Shown piece after piece: positions 25,978-34,194 of a stretch of DNA of 64,000 nt (the first letter of the stretch is position 1; every line of letters starts with the position of its first letter). Position numbers and translations under genes: made by a program. Source of the DNA: an uncultured Actinoplanes sp. (GTDB lineage Bacteria > Actinomycetota > Actinomycetes > Mycobacteriales > Micromonosporaceae). The notes beneath the pieces were generated by a model. It saw only the letters and a program-made list of their open reading frames with translations, was not told the DNA's origin and made no database searches. The DNA is taken from assembly GCF_934643405.1 (NCBI RefSeq), contig NZ_CAKUCL010000003.1:9557-73556 (forward strand), in the 5' to 3' direction.

Positions 25978-27948
25978 ATGCTGGTACGGCGTTCCGCGCC
26001 CGGCAGAGGGACCGACCGCGGGACCGATCGCAAGGTGACCGGCGAGGTGGCCGACGGCGACACGACCGACGACAGCCCCGGCGAGTGGCGCGGCGGGAAC
26101 CGGGCCTCGGCACCCTGGTTCCTCGCGACCCTGCCGGGCCGGGCGGCCCGAGCGGGCGCCGACGCGCTCGCCCTGGCGGCCGCCATGCTGATCGCCGCCC
26201 TGCTGCGCCACGACGGGCACTTCTCCGACGTCGACCTCACCGGCTGGCTGGTCCTGTCGTGTGTGGCCGCGGTCGTGCACACCGTGGCCGGGGCGCATTT
26301 CGGGCTGTACACGGGCCGATGGTCGTACGGCTGCTTCGAGGAGATCCTGGCGCTGGCCAAGACCGCCGCGGTCACCACGCCGACCGTCTTCGTCCTGGAC
26401 ACCCTGCTGGGCCGGCTCGTGCCGCGCTCGGCCATCATCGCCTCCGGCCTATTCGCCCTGGTGCTCGCGGCCGGCATCCGGTACACCGTGCGGCTGGCGC
26501 GCGACCAGCGGCTGCGCCCGTCGCCGGAGCACGGCGCCCGGGTCGTGGTGATCGGCGCGGGGGAGGGCGCGACCCAGGTCATCCGCGCGATGCTGCGCAG
26601 CCCGTCGAGCCCGTACATCCCGGTCGCGCTGCTTGACGACGACCCGGGCAAGCGCAGCCTGCGGATCATGGGAGTGCCGGTCGCCGGCACCCGGCACACG
26701 CTGCCCGACGTGGTGCGGCGGTTCCGCGCCGACGCCGTGCTCATCGCCATTCCCAGCGCCGGCGCCGACCTGGTGCGCGAGCTCACCGAGCTGGCCGAGT
26801 CGCTGAACGTCGAGGTCAAGGTCGTGCCGCCGGTGGTCGAGCTGTTCGGCCGCACGGTCAGCGTCGAGGACATCCGCCCGGTCGGGCACGCCGACCTGCT
26901 GGGCCGCCGCGAGATCGGCATCGACCTCGCCGCGGTGGCCGGTTACCTGCAGGGCCGCCGCGTGCTGGTCACCGGCGCGGGCGGCTCGATCGGGTCGGAG
27001 CTGTGCCGCCAGGTCGCCCGGTTCCAGCCGGCCCGGCTGGTGATGCTGGACCGCGACGAGTCCGGTCTGCACGCGGTGCAGCTCTCGCTGGACGGCCGGG
27101 GCCTGCTCGACGACCGCAACCTCGTCGTCGCCGACATCCGCGACGCCCAGCGCCTCGACGAGGTGTTCGCCGAGCACCAGCCGCAGGTCGTCTTCCACGC
27201 CGCCGCGCTCAAACATCTGACGCTGCTGGAGATGCACCCCTCCGAGGCGCTCAAGACCAACGTGATCGGCACGTACCAGATCCTGCAGACGGCGCTGCGG
27301 CACAACGTGGACCGGCTGGTCAACATCTCCACCGACAAGGCCGCCGACCCGATCAGCGTCCTCGGCTACTCCAAGCGCATCACCGAGCGGCTCACCGCCG
27401 CCGCGGACGCGGTCGCCGAGGGCACGTTCTCCAGTGTCCGCTTCGGCAACGTGCTGGGCAGCCGGGGCTCGGTGCTCACCGCGTTCGCCGCGCAGGTCGA
27501 GGCGGGCGGCCCGATCACGGTCACCGACCCCGAAGTCTCCCGATATTTCATGACCGTCCAGGAGGCTGTCCGCCTCCTGGTGCAGGCCGGAGCACTGGAC
27601 AGTGACGGCGAGGTGCTGGTGCTCGACATGGGCGAACCGGTCCGCATCGCCGACGTCGCGAGAAGGCTCGCCAACGCCGCCGACAAGCACATCCAGATCG
27701 TCTACACCGGACTGCGGCCGGGCGAGAAGTTGTGCGAGGTGCTGCTCGGGGCGGGCGAACCGGACCACCGGCCGAACCACCCGCTCATCTCGCAGGCCCC
27801 GGTCCCGCCGCTGGACGGCTCGGTGCTGTCGATGCTCGACCCGTCCGCGCCGCGCGCCGAGCTGACCGCCGTCCTGCGCTGGCTGGCCGAGAGCCCCGCC
27901 CTGAAGACCCAGAACGGACACAAGCCACAGGTAGGAGCGAAGCGGTGA
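25978..27948 (+). CDS. Membrane-anchored nucleotide-sugar dehydratase/epimerase (CapD/FlaA1 type)
   Basis: A 656-residue protein of the CapD/WbpM/PglF group, which converts UDP-GlcNAc-type sugars to 4-keto-6-deoxy intermediates at the inner membrane. The N-terminal third has about four membrane segments. A CoA-binding-like Rossmann part follows (RVVVIGAGEGATQVIRAML, about 183-201), then the dehydratase domain with GAGGSIGSE (about 333-341), ISTDKAADPISVLGYSKRIT and VRFGNVLGSRGSV. ATG follows a long G-run (AAGGGGGGGG). First gene of the rightward glycan operon; its stop overlaps the next start by 4 bases. Product likely feeds the DegT-type aminotransferases. Confidence 0.93.
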   Translation: MLVRRSAPGRGTDRGTDRKVTGEVADGDTTDDSPGEWRGGNRASAPWFLATLPGRAARAGADALALAAAMLIAALLRHDGHFSDVDLTGWLVLSCVAAVVHTVAGAHFGLYTGRWSYGCFEEILALAKTAAVTTPTVFVLDTLLGRLVPRSAIIASGLFALVLAAGIRYTVRLARDQRLRPSPEHGARVVVIGAGEGATQVIRAMLRSPSSPYIPVALLDDDPGKRSLRIMGVPVAGTRHTLPDVVRRFRADAVLIAIPSAGADLVRELTELAESLNVEVKVVPPVVELFGRTVSVEDIRPVGHADLLGRREIGIDLAAVAGYLQGRRVLVTGAGGSIGSELCRQVARFQPARLVMLDRDESGLHAVQLSLDGRGLLDDRNLVVADIRDAQRLDEVFAEHQPQVVFHAAALKHLTLLEMHPSEALKTNVIGTYQILQTALRHNVDRLVNISTDKAADPISVLGYSKRITERLTAAADAVAEGTFSSVRFGNVLGSRGSVLTAFAAQVEAGGPITVTDPEVSRYFMTVQEAVRLLVQAGALDSDGEVLVLDMGEPVRIADVARRLANAADKHIQIVYTGLRPGEKLCEVLLGAGEPDHRPNHPLISQAPVPPLDGSVLSMLDPSAPRAELTAVLRWLAESPALKTQNGHKPQVGAKR

Positions 27949-29207
27949 GAATGCGAGTCGTCATCGCGGGCCAGGGCTACGTGGGCCTCCCCCTGGCCGT
28001 CCGCGCCGCCCGGGCAGGGCACGACGTGGTCGGCTTCGACGTCGACGAGGAGCGCGTGAAGCGCCTGCTCGCCGGCGAGTCCTACGTGGACGACGTGACC
28101 TCGGCCGAGCTCCAGGAGATCCTGGCCGACGGTTCCTACCACCCGTCGTCCGACCCGCGCTCGTGCGCCGGCTTCGACGTCGCGGTCATCTCGGTGCCCA
28201 CCCCGCTGCGCGACGGCACGCCGGACCTGAGCTACATCGAGGCGTCCGCCCGCACGCTGGGCCGGTATCTGCGTCCCGGCGCCACCGTCGCGCTCGAGTC
28301 GACCACCTACCCCGGCACCACCGCCGACCTGGTCGGGCCGCTGCTCGAGGAGCAGTCCGGGCTGGTCGCCGGCACCGACTTCCACCTCGGCTACAGCCCG
28401 GAACGCATCGACCCGGGCAACCGGGAGTGGAACCTCACGACCACGCCGAAGGTCGTCTCCGGCATCGACGCCGCATCCCTGGAGAAGGTGCGCGCCTTCT
28501 ACGCGTCGGTGGTCGAGCACACCGTGCCGGTCTCCGACTGCAAGGTCGCCGAGCTGGCCAAGCTCATCGAGAACACCTTCCGTCACGTCAACATCGCGCT
28601 GGTCAACGAGCTCGCGGTGTTCGCCCACGAGCTGGACATCGACGTGTGGGAGGCGATCGGCGCGGCGTCGTCCAAGCCGTTCGGCTACATGCGCTTCGTG
28701 CCCGGTCCCGGGGTCGGCGGCCACTGCCTGCCGATCGACCCGTCCTACCTGTCCTGGCGGGTGCAGCGGACGCTCGGCCAGAGCTTCCGCTTCGTCGAGC
28801 TGGCCAACGACATCAACAACCACATGCCGGACTACGTCGTACGGCGTCTGGTCGCGGCCCTCAACCGCCGGCGCAAGGCGGTCAACGGCTCGACGATCCT
28901 GCTGCTCGGCCTCGCGTACAAGCGCAACACCGGCGACGCCCGCGAGTCCCCGGCACGCCGCGTCGCGAGCCTGCTGCTGGACATGGGCGCCGAGGTGCGG
29001 GCGGCCGACCCGCACGTGGTCGAGGACGGCCACATCGACCACCGGGTGGTCCGGGTCGCCCCGACCGCGGAGCAGCTGACCGCCGCCGACGCCGTGGTGC
29101 TGCTCGCCGACCACGACGCCTTCGACCTGGACGAGGTGACCGCGCACGCCCGGTACGTGCTGGACACCCGTCACCGCCTTGCCGGACCGACCGTCGAGAC
29201 CCTGTAA
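27945..29207 (+). CDS. UDP-glucose/GDP-mannose dehydrogenase family (nucleotide-sugar dehydrogenase)
   Basis: A 420-residue NAD-dependent enzyme that oxidises a nucleotide-sugar C6 alcohol to a uronic acid. It has VVIAGQGYVGLPLAVRAARAG at the N-terminus, the ELAKLIENTFRHVNIALVNEL central block and the catalytic cysteine in GVGGHCLPIDPSY (C261). The GPGVGGHCLPIDP form and length resemble WecC/TviB-like UDP-ManNAc or UDP-GlcNAc dehydrogenases as much as UDP-glucose ones. GTG 27945 has AGGAG 7 bases upstream; ATG 27951 is possible. Translationally coupled to the upstream gene. Confidence 0.93.
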   Translation: MRMRVVIAGQGYVGLPLAVRAARAGHDVVGFDVDEERVKRLLAGESYVDDVTSAELQEILADGSYHPSSDPRSCAGFDVAVISVPTPLRDGTPDLSYIEASARTLGRYLRPGATVALESTTYPGTTADLVGPLLEEQSGLVAGTDFHLGYSPERIDPGNREWNLTTTPKVVSGIDAASLEKVRAFYASVVEHTVPVSDCKVAELAKLIENTFRHVNIALVNELAVFAHELDIDVWEAIGAASSKPFGYMRFVPGPGVGGHCLPIDPSYLSWRVQRTLGQSFRFVELANDINNHMPDYVVRRLVAALNRRRKAVNGSTILLLGLAYKRNTGDARESPARRVASLLLDMGAEVRAADPHVVEDGHIDHRVVRVAPTAEQLTAADAVVLLADHDAFDLDEVTAHARYVLDTRHRLAGPTVETL

Positions 29208-29222
29208 CTCCAGGAGGCCGCG

Positions 29223-29867
29223 TTGTACGCCGTACGCCTGCTCTGGGAAGCCGTCAACCGACTGGCCGCCGCCGTCGCCCTGATCCTGTTGTCCCCGGTG
29301 ATCCTCGCCGTGGCCCTGTGGATCCGGATCGCCGACGGCAAGGGTGTGCTGTTCGTCCAGGAGCGCGCCGGCCGTGACGGCGTCCCGTTCCGGATGCTCA
29401 AGTTCCGTTCGATGGTGCACGACTCGGTGGCGCTCAGCAGCCGGCTCGGCATCAGCGACCCGTTCGGGCTGGTGGCCGACGATCCGCGGATCACCCGCTG
29501 CGGCCGGTTCCTGCGCCGCACCAGCCTCGACGAGCTGCCCCAGCTGATCAACGTGGTGCGCGGCCAGATGTGGCTGGTCGGCCCGCGCCCGGACGTGCTG
29601 CCGCAGGCCGCCAACTACTCCGAGGAGGACCGCCGCCGCCTCGAGGTGAAGCCGGGCATCACCGGCTGGGCGCAGGTCAACGGCCGTGACGACATCGACT
29701 GGCCGGCGCGTTTCGTGCTCGACCGCTGGTACATCGACCACTGGTCGCCGCTGCTCGACCTGAGGATCATCTGGCGGACGTTCACCGGGCTGAACCGCGG
29801 TGAGCCGCCCGTGCACGTCGACGAGCTCAACATCCAGCGCGCCCGGGATGTCCGCCGTGCAGCGTGA
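29223..29867 (+). CDS. Initiating sugar-phosphate transferase (bacterial sugar transferase family)
   Basis: A 214-residue monotopic phosphoglycosyl transferase of the PglC/WcaJ catalytic-domain type. It moves a sugar-1-phosphate from a nucleotide sugar onto undecaprenyl phosphate, starting glycan assembly. Features are the hydrophobic N-terminal segment (about 13-33), VLFVQERAGRDGVPFRMLKFRSM, RRTSLDELPQLINVVRGQM, VGPRPDVLPQ and KPGITGWAQVNGRD. The start is TTG at 29223, supported by AGGAGG 5 bases upstream. It overlaps the next gene by 20 bases. Confidence 0.93.
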   Translation: MYAVRLLWEAVNRLAAAVALILLSPVILAVALWIRIADGKGVLFVQERAGRDGVPFRMLKFRSMVHDSVALSSRLGISDPFGLVADDPRITRCGRFLRRTSLDELPQLINVVRGQMWLVGPRPDVLPQAANYSEEDRRRLEVKPGITGWAQVNGRDDIDWPARFVLDRWYIDHWSPLLDLRIIWRTFTGLNRGEPPVHVDELNIQRARDVRRAA

Positions 29868-30915
29868 GATCGGCTCCGAGTTCCACTGGGACCCGACGGC
29901 CCTGAGTGACCGCGACAGCCCGATGCCGGCCCGGCACAAGCTGTTCGCGACCGGCTGCGGCGCGCTGACCGCCCTGTTGCGCCGGCTGGCCCCGCGGGGT
30001 CGCCTCCACATCCCGTCGTATTTCTGCATGGGTGTCGCCGAGGCGCTGTCCGAGACCGTGCCGATCGCCTGGTACCGGCATCTGCCCGGCGGCGCCGGGC
30101 CGCGCTGGGAGTCGCTGCGGGCACGCCCCGGCGACCTGGTGCTCGCCCAGAACCTGTTCGGCCGGGAGGACGGCCGCGACTGGACCGCGTGGATCCGCGC
30201 CCACCCGCGGGTCACCGTGATCGAGGACCACTCGCACGACCCGTTCGGCCCGTGGGCGCGCGCCAGCATCGCGCCCTACGCCGTCGCGTCGCTGCGCAAG
30301 ACGCTCCCGGTGCCGGACGGCGGGCTGCTCTGGTCGCCGCAGGACCTGCCGATGCCGGCGCCGGACGGTCCGGACAATCCGGGCAGCGACCTGAAACTGG
30401 CCGCCATGCTGCTCAAGTCGGCCTGGCTGGACGGCGTCCCGGTGCCGAAGGACAAGTTCCGCATGCTGCAGCAGCGCGGCGAGAACGTCCTGCTCGGCAG
30501 CACCGCCCCGATCGGCATCGTGACCCGGGTGATCCTGCCGTTCCTGGACATCGACCGGCTGCGGCTGGCCGCCACGGCCAACGTGCGCGCGCTGCGGGAG
30601 GCGCTGCCCGCCACCCCGGACTGGCAGGTGCTGGCCGGTGGCTCCGGCGACGGCGCGCCGTTCCGCCTGCAACTGCTGTGCCGCGACGGCCGGACCCGCG
30701 ACGCGCTGCTCGCGCATCTGGCCGCGCACGGCATCTACGCCCCGGTGCACTGGCGCCAGGACCGGACCGGGGTGTGGAGCGGCGACGAGGACGCGGCCGA
30801 TCTCGCGTCGCGCATGCTCACCGTCCCGGTGGACCACCGGTGCACCCCGGCCGACCTGCGACGGCTGACCGAGGTGCTGGGCTCACCGATACGGCGGGAA
30901 CCGGCCCGCCAGTGA
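29848..30915 (+). CDS. DegT/DnrJ-like PLP-dependent enzyme
   Basis: A 355-residue protein resembling sugar aminotransferases of the DegT/AHBA-synthase family but divergent. It keeps the N-terminal ATGCGALTALLRRLAPRG cofactor-binding helix region, an aspartate in VIEDHSHDPFG and the candidate PLP lysine in VASLRKTLPVPDGG. It probably installs an amino group on a keto-sugar made by the first gene of the operon, or is a catalytically changed relative. ATG 29848 overlaps the upstream gene; GTG 29857 is an alternative. The 3' end overlaps the convergent acyltransferase gene by 33 bases, so the two glycan operons meet here. Confidence 0.8.
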   Translation: MSAVQREIGSEFHWDPTALSDRDSPMPARHKLFATGCGALTALLRRLAPRGRLHIPSYFCMGVAEALSETVPIAWYRHLPGGAGPRWESLRARPGDLVLAQNLFGREDGRDWTAWIRAHPRVTVIEDHSHDPFGPWARASIAPYAVASLRKTLPVPDGGLLWSPQDLPMPAPDGPDNPGSDLKLAAMLLKSAWLDGVPVPKDKFRMLQQRGENVLLGSTAPIGIVTRVILPFLDIDRLRLAATANVRALREALPATPDWQVLAGGSGDGAPFRLQLLCRDGRTRDALLAHLAAHGIYAPVHWRQDRTGVWSGDEDAADLASRMLTVPVDHRCTPADLRRLTEVLGSPIRREPARQ

Positions 30916-31890
30916 CCGCGGCGCCGGCTCACCGACGATCTCCGCGTACCCGGCCGGATCGGTCACCACGCGCCAGGTGTGGAAGTCGCTGCGCCCGGCC
31001 GAGAACGCCGCCTTGTACTGGAACAGCGAATCGGCGGCGCCGCCCAGGCCGCCGCCCAGGTGGTAGATCCGGTTGCCACGGTCGCGGCCCCAACGCCGTA
31101 CGGAGTCGTAGAGAAGTTTGTCCGCGTGGAAGATCGGACCGTCGCGTGTGGACTGCAGGTGGGTGTGCATGAGGCCGTCGTACTCGAAGAACAGGTTCCC
31201 GCCGAGCATCTCGTCGCCGGCCAGCGCCACCGCGAGATGCGCCCGACCGGCCAGCGCGTCGCGCAACCGGTGGAAGTGGTCCTCGCCGAAGAAGTAGAAC
31301 TCGGCCGCGCCGACCCGGCGCATGGTGGCGTGGTACGTGCCGATCCAGGCGTCGAAGTGGTCCCAGTCGTCGAACACGACGGACACCCCGGCCCGCTTCG
31401 CCTTGTTGATCTGATTGCGGTGCGACCGGTGGGTCTGGCGCCACATCTCCTCGTGCCCCTGGGAGAGATCGATCGAAACCGTCTCACCGTGATGCACCAC
31501 CGTGCCCACGGAGGCGAGAGCCGCCCTCGGAGCCGGCAGCAGCGGATGCAGCCGGACGAACGCCGTGACGACGTCCTGCGCACCGAGCAGGGCCGCCATG
31601 GCGTGTGCCGCCCGTTCCCAGAAGACCACGTCCGCGGTCGTCGCGATCGGTCCGGGATAGCCGTACGGGGAGACCGCGTCGCACACCGTCGTGTCCGGCA
31701 CGGCTCTGAGGATCAACGGAATGAGCAGGGTCTGACCGCTGTCGTCGTACCGGAACGCGACCGGCGTACCCCCGGAGAGCCCGGCGTCCGTGCGGACGTA
31801 CTCCGGGAGGTGGTACACGTCGTGCCGCATCCGGCTCAGCGCTTCGGTCCACGATATGTCCGCGGGTCTCAGGAGCGCGGCTTCGGCCAT
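30883..31890 (-). CDS. FemAB/GNAT_6-like acyltransferase (copy 1)
   Basis: A 335-residue protein of the FemAB-like/BioF2-like acetyltransferase group, whose members add amino acids or acyl groups to amines on cell-wall or glycan precursors. Landmarks include DVYHLPEYV near the N-terminus, SPYGYPGPI, AFVRLHPLLPAP, EEMWRQTHRSHRNQINKAKRAG, MLGGNLFFEYDGLMHTHL and IYHLGGGLGG. It is clearly paralogous to the product of 33150-34175. ATG 31890 follows AAGGGA. Last gene of the leftward glycan operon, 23 bases after the FAD monooxygenase. Acyl donor and acceptor unknown. Confidence 0.85.
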   Translation of the reverse strand: MAEAALLRPADISWTEALSRMRHDVYHLPEYVRTDAGLSGGTPVAFRYDDSGQTLLIPLILRAVPDTTVCDAVSPYGYPGPIATTADVVFWERAAHAMAALLGAQDVVTAFVRLHPLLPAPRAALASVGTVVHHGETVSIDLSQGHEEMWRQTHRSHRNQINKAKRAGVSVVFDDWDHFDAWIGTYHATMRRVGAAEFYFFGEDHFHRLRDALAGRAHLAVALAGDEMLGGNLFFEYDGLMHTHLQSTRDGPIFHADKLLYDSVRRWGRDRGNRIYHLGGGLGGAADSLFQYKAAFSAGRSDFHTWRVVTDPAGYAEIVGEPAPRSLAGRFPPYR

Positions 31891-31913
31891 TCGTCATCCC
31901 TTCGTCGAGGCGG

Positions 31914-33146
31914 TCAAGCGATGGTCAGTGTCACGCTCTCGTCCGGCCGCGGCCGTTGCTCGGGGAGCAGGTTGCGGCGGCGGGCGCGGTTCCAGCGACG
32001 GGCGCTCAGCGTCCAGCGCAGCAGCGTGCGCGGCAGCCCGCGCTGGGTGGTCAGATGCAGCACGTACCGCCAGGCCGGGTACTCGCCGCGGCGGTTGGAC
32101 AGGGCGTAGGAGAACTGGTTGGCGGGCAGGCCGGCACAGTCGGGCATCCGCTCGAACCAGGCGCTGCTGGCCGCCGCGGCCCGCTGCAGCGGGGCCAGCG
32201 CGGTCTTGCGGCGATGCTCGTAGCGTTCCAGGGCCACCGGTAGATCGTCCCCGCTCGCGACCGCGTCGGCCAGGGCCATCGCGTCCTGCATGGCCAGTTT
32301 GGTGCCGGAGCCGATCGCGAAGTGCGTGGTGTGTGCGGCGTCGCCCATCAGCGCCACGGTGCCGTGGTCCCAGCGGCGGTTGGTGATCCGGCGGAAGTTC
32401 AGCCAGCCGGTCCCGCCGGTGGCCGCTCGGTGGTCGATGAGCGGCTGCCCGTCCAGGTGATCGGCGAAGATCTCGGCGAGCCGGGCGCTGCCGCGCTCGG
32501 CGTCCAGGCGGTCGAACTCCAGCGCCCGCCACGTCTCCGGCGTGCACTCGACGATGAAGGTGCTGCGCCCGTCGGTGTACGGGTAGGCGTGGAACCAGAT
32601 CCAGCCCGCCGGGGTGTGCTCGAAGCCGAAGGTGAAGGTGCGGAACACGTGCGGGGTGCCGAGCCAGATGTACTTGTTGCGGCCGATCTCGATCTCCGGC
32701 CCGAAGTGGTCCGCGTGCTGTTCCCGCACCAGGCTGCCGGCGCCGTCGCACGCGACCACCAGGTCCGATCCGTCCGGGACCACCGAGCAGGGCGCCGAAT
32801 GCCTGATCCGCACGCCGAGCTCCCGTGCCCGCTGCGTCAAGATCTCCAGCAGCCGGTGCCGGCCGAGGCTGAAACCGTACCCGGCGAGATGCGTCACGGC
32901 CTTGCCCGAGGCGCGCACCTCGTACTCGTCCCACTGGTAGGCGGCGTCCCAGATCCGGCGGGCACTGACCGCGTCGTACCGGAAGAGGTCGTCCAGCAGG
33001 TCGTCCCAGAAGACCACGCCCCAGCCGTACGTGACACCCTCGGGGTTGCGTTCCAGCACGGTGATGTCGTGCGACGGGTCCGCCAGCTTGGCGAGCACCG
33101 CGAAGTACAGGCCGGCGGGCCCGCCGCCGACGCAGGTGATCCGCAT
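31914..33146 (-). CDS. FAD monooxygenase, salicylyl/2-aminobenzoyl-CoA hydroxylase type
   Basis: A 410-residue flavoprotein with the FAD motif CVGGGPAGLYFAVLAKL (about 5-21), an N-terminal VTYGWGVVFWDD stretch typical of the 2-aminobenzoyl-CoA or salicylyl-CoA 5-hydroxylase group, and the second FAD motif ALMGDAAHTTHFAIGSG near 285. Such enzymes hydroxylate aryl thioesters with NAD(P)H and O2. Its presence inside a polysaccharide operon, between two FemAB-like acyltransferase genes (3 and 23 base gaps), suggests it tailors an acyl group placed on the glycan. AGGAG lies 6 bases before the ATG. The substrate is inference. Confidence 0.87.
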   Translation of the reverse strand: MRITCVGGGPAGLYFAVLAKLADPSHDITVLERNPEGVTYGWGVVFWDDLLDDLFRYDAVSARRIWDAAYQWDEYEVRASGKAVTHLAGYGFSLGRHRLLEILTQRARELGVRIRHSAPCSVVPDGSDLVVACDGAGSLVREQHADHFGPEIEIGRNKYIWLGTPHVFRTFTFGFEHTPAGWIWFHAYPYTDGRSTFIVECTPETWRALEFDRLDAERGSARLAEIFADHLDGQPLIDHRAATGGTGWLNFRRITNRRWDHGTVALMGDAAHTTHFAIGSGTKLAMQDAMALADAVASGDDLPVALERYEHRRKTALAPLQRAAAASSAWFERMPDCAGLPANQFSYALSNRRGEYPAWRYVLHLTTQRGLPRTLLRWTLSARRWNRARRRNLLPEQRPRPDESVTLTIA

Positions 33147-33149
33147 CGT

Positions 33150-34175
33150 CTACTCCTGACGGTAGGGCGGGAACGCGCTGGACAGGTCATCCGGGTCGGC
33201 GCCGGGCCGCCGGTGGGCCATCAAGCTCCGGTACGCCGCCGGATCGGCCACCACCCGCCAGGTGTGGAACGGGTGGCGTCGTGGCGAGAACCCGGCCTTG
33301 TACGAGAACAGCGAGTCGTTGCGCCCGCCCTTGCCCCCGCCGAGGTGGAACAGCGTGTCGCCGCGGTTCTTGCACCACCGGCGCACCTCGTCGTAGAGCA
33401 GCTCGTCGGCGTACCGGTGCCTGGCCCGCCGGGTCGACGAGACGTACCCGGTGGCGATGCCGTCGTACTCGAAGAACGTGTTGCCGCCGACCACCTCGTC
33501 GCCCTCGAGCGCGACCGCGAGGTGCATGCGATCGCCGACCGCGTCGTGCATCGCCTCGAGGTGCTCGCGGGTGAAGAAGTAGAAGTCGGTCGCGCCGACC
33601 CGCCGCATGTTGTCGTGGTAGACGTCCACCCACTCGCCGAGACGGTCCCAGTCGTCGAACACCACCCGGGTGCCCTCGCGGCGGGCCCGGTTGACGTGGT
33701 TGCGGTGGTCGCTGCGGGTCTGCCGCCACATCTCGTCGAGGCAGACGGTCAGATCCATCGACACGGTCTCGCCGTGCCGCACCATCGCGCCGTGGCGGCC
33801 GAGCACGTCCAGCGGCGCCGGCAACAGCGGATGCATCCGGACGAACGCGGTCACCACCCCCTCGGCGCGTAACGTGCCGGCGAACGCGACCGCGGCCGCC
33901 TCCCAGAACTCGGTGTCCGACGGCGGGGCGTGGCTGATCGGCCCGGGATAGCCGTACGGCGAGGCGGCGTCGCGCCAGGCCGAGCCGGGGATGTCGCGCA
34001 GGACCAGCGGGATGAGCAGGTGCCGGCCGTCCTGTTCGCACCAGAAGGCGGCGGGGGCGCTGCCGGTCAGCCGCGCGTCCAGCACCGCGTACTGCGGCAG
34101 GTGATAGATGTCGTGCGCGGCGCTGAGCGCCTTCACCCACTGCGGGGCGTCCGGGTCGAGCAACGCGGCTTCCAT
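33150..34175 (-). CDS. FemAB/GNAT_6-like acyltransferase (copy 2)
   Basis: A 341-residue paralogue of the protein at 30883-31890. Shared blocks are DIYHLPQYAVLDARLTG, SPYGYPGPISH, AFVRMHPLLPAPLD, RHGETVSMDLT, DEMWRQTRSDHRNHVNRA, RVVFDDWDRLGEW, DFYFFTREHL, VVGGNTFFEYDG and FHLGGGKGG. Both copies end in FPPYR(QE). AAGGAGG precedes the ATG by 5 bases. The two copies flank an FAD monooxygenase, so they may use related but different acyl or aminoacyl donors in the same glycan. The family role (amide formation on envelope precursors) is known; the substrate here is not. Confidence 0.85.
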   Translation of the reverse strand: MEAALLDPDAPQWVKALSAAHDIYHLPQYAVLDARLTGSAPAAFWCEQDGRHLLIPLVLRDIPGSAWRDAASPYGYPGPISHAPPSDTEFWEAAAVAFAGTLRAEGVVTAFVRMHPLLPAPLDVLGRHGAMVRHGETVSMDLTVCLDEMWRQTRSDHRNHVNRARREGTRVVFDDWDRLGEWVDVYHDNMRRVGATDFYFFTREHLEAMHDAVGDRMHLAVALEGDEVVGGNTFFEYDGIATGYVSSTRRARHRYADELLYDEVRRWCKNRGDTLFHLGGGKGGRNDSLFSYKAGFSPRRHPFHTWRVVADPAAYRSLMAHRRPGADPDDLSSAFPPYRQE

Positions 34176-34194
34176 CGGTCCTCCTTGCGGCGGT

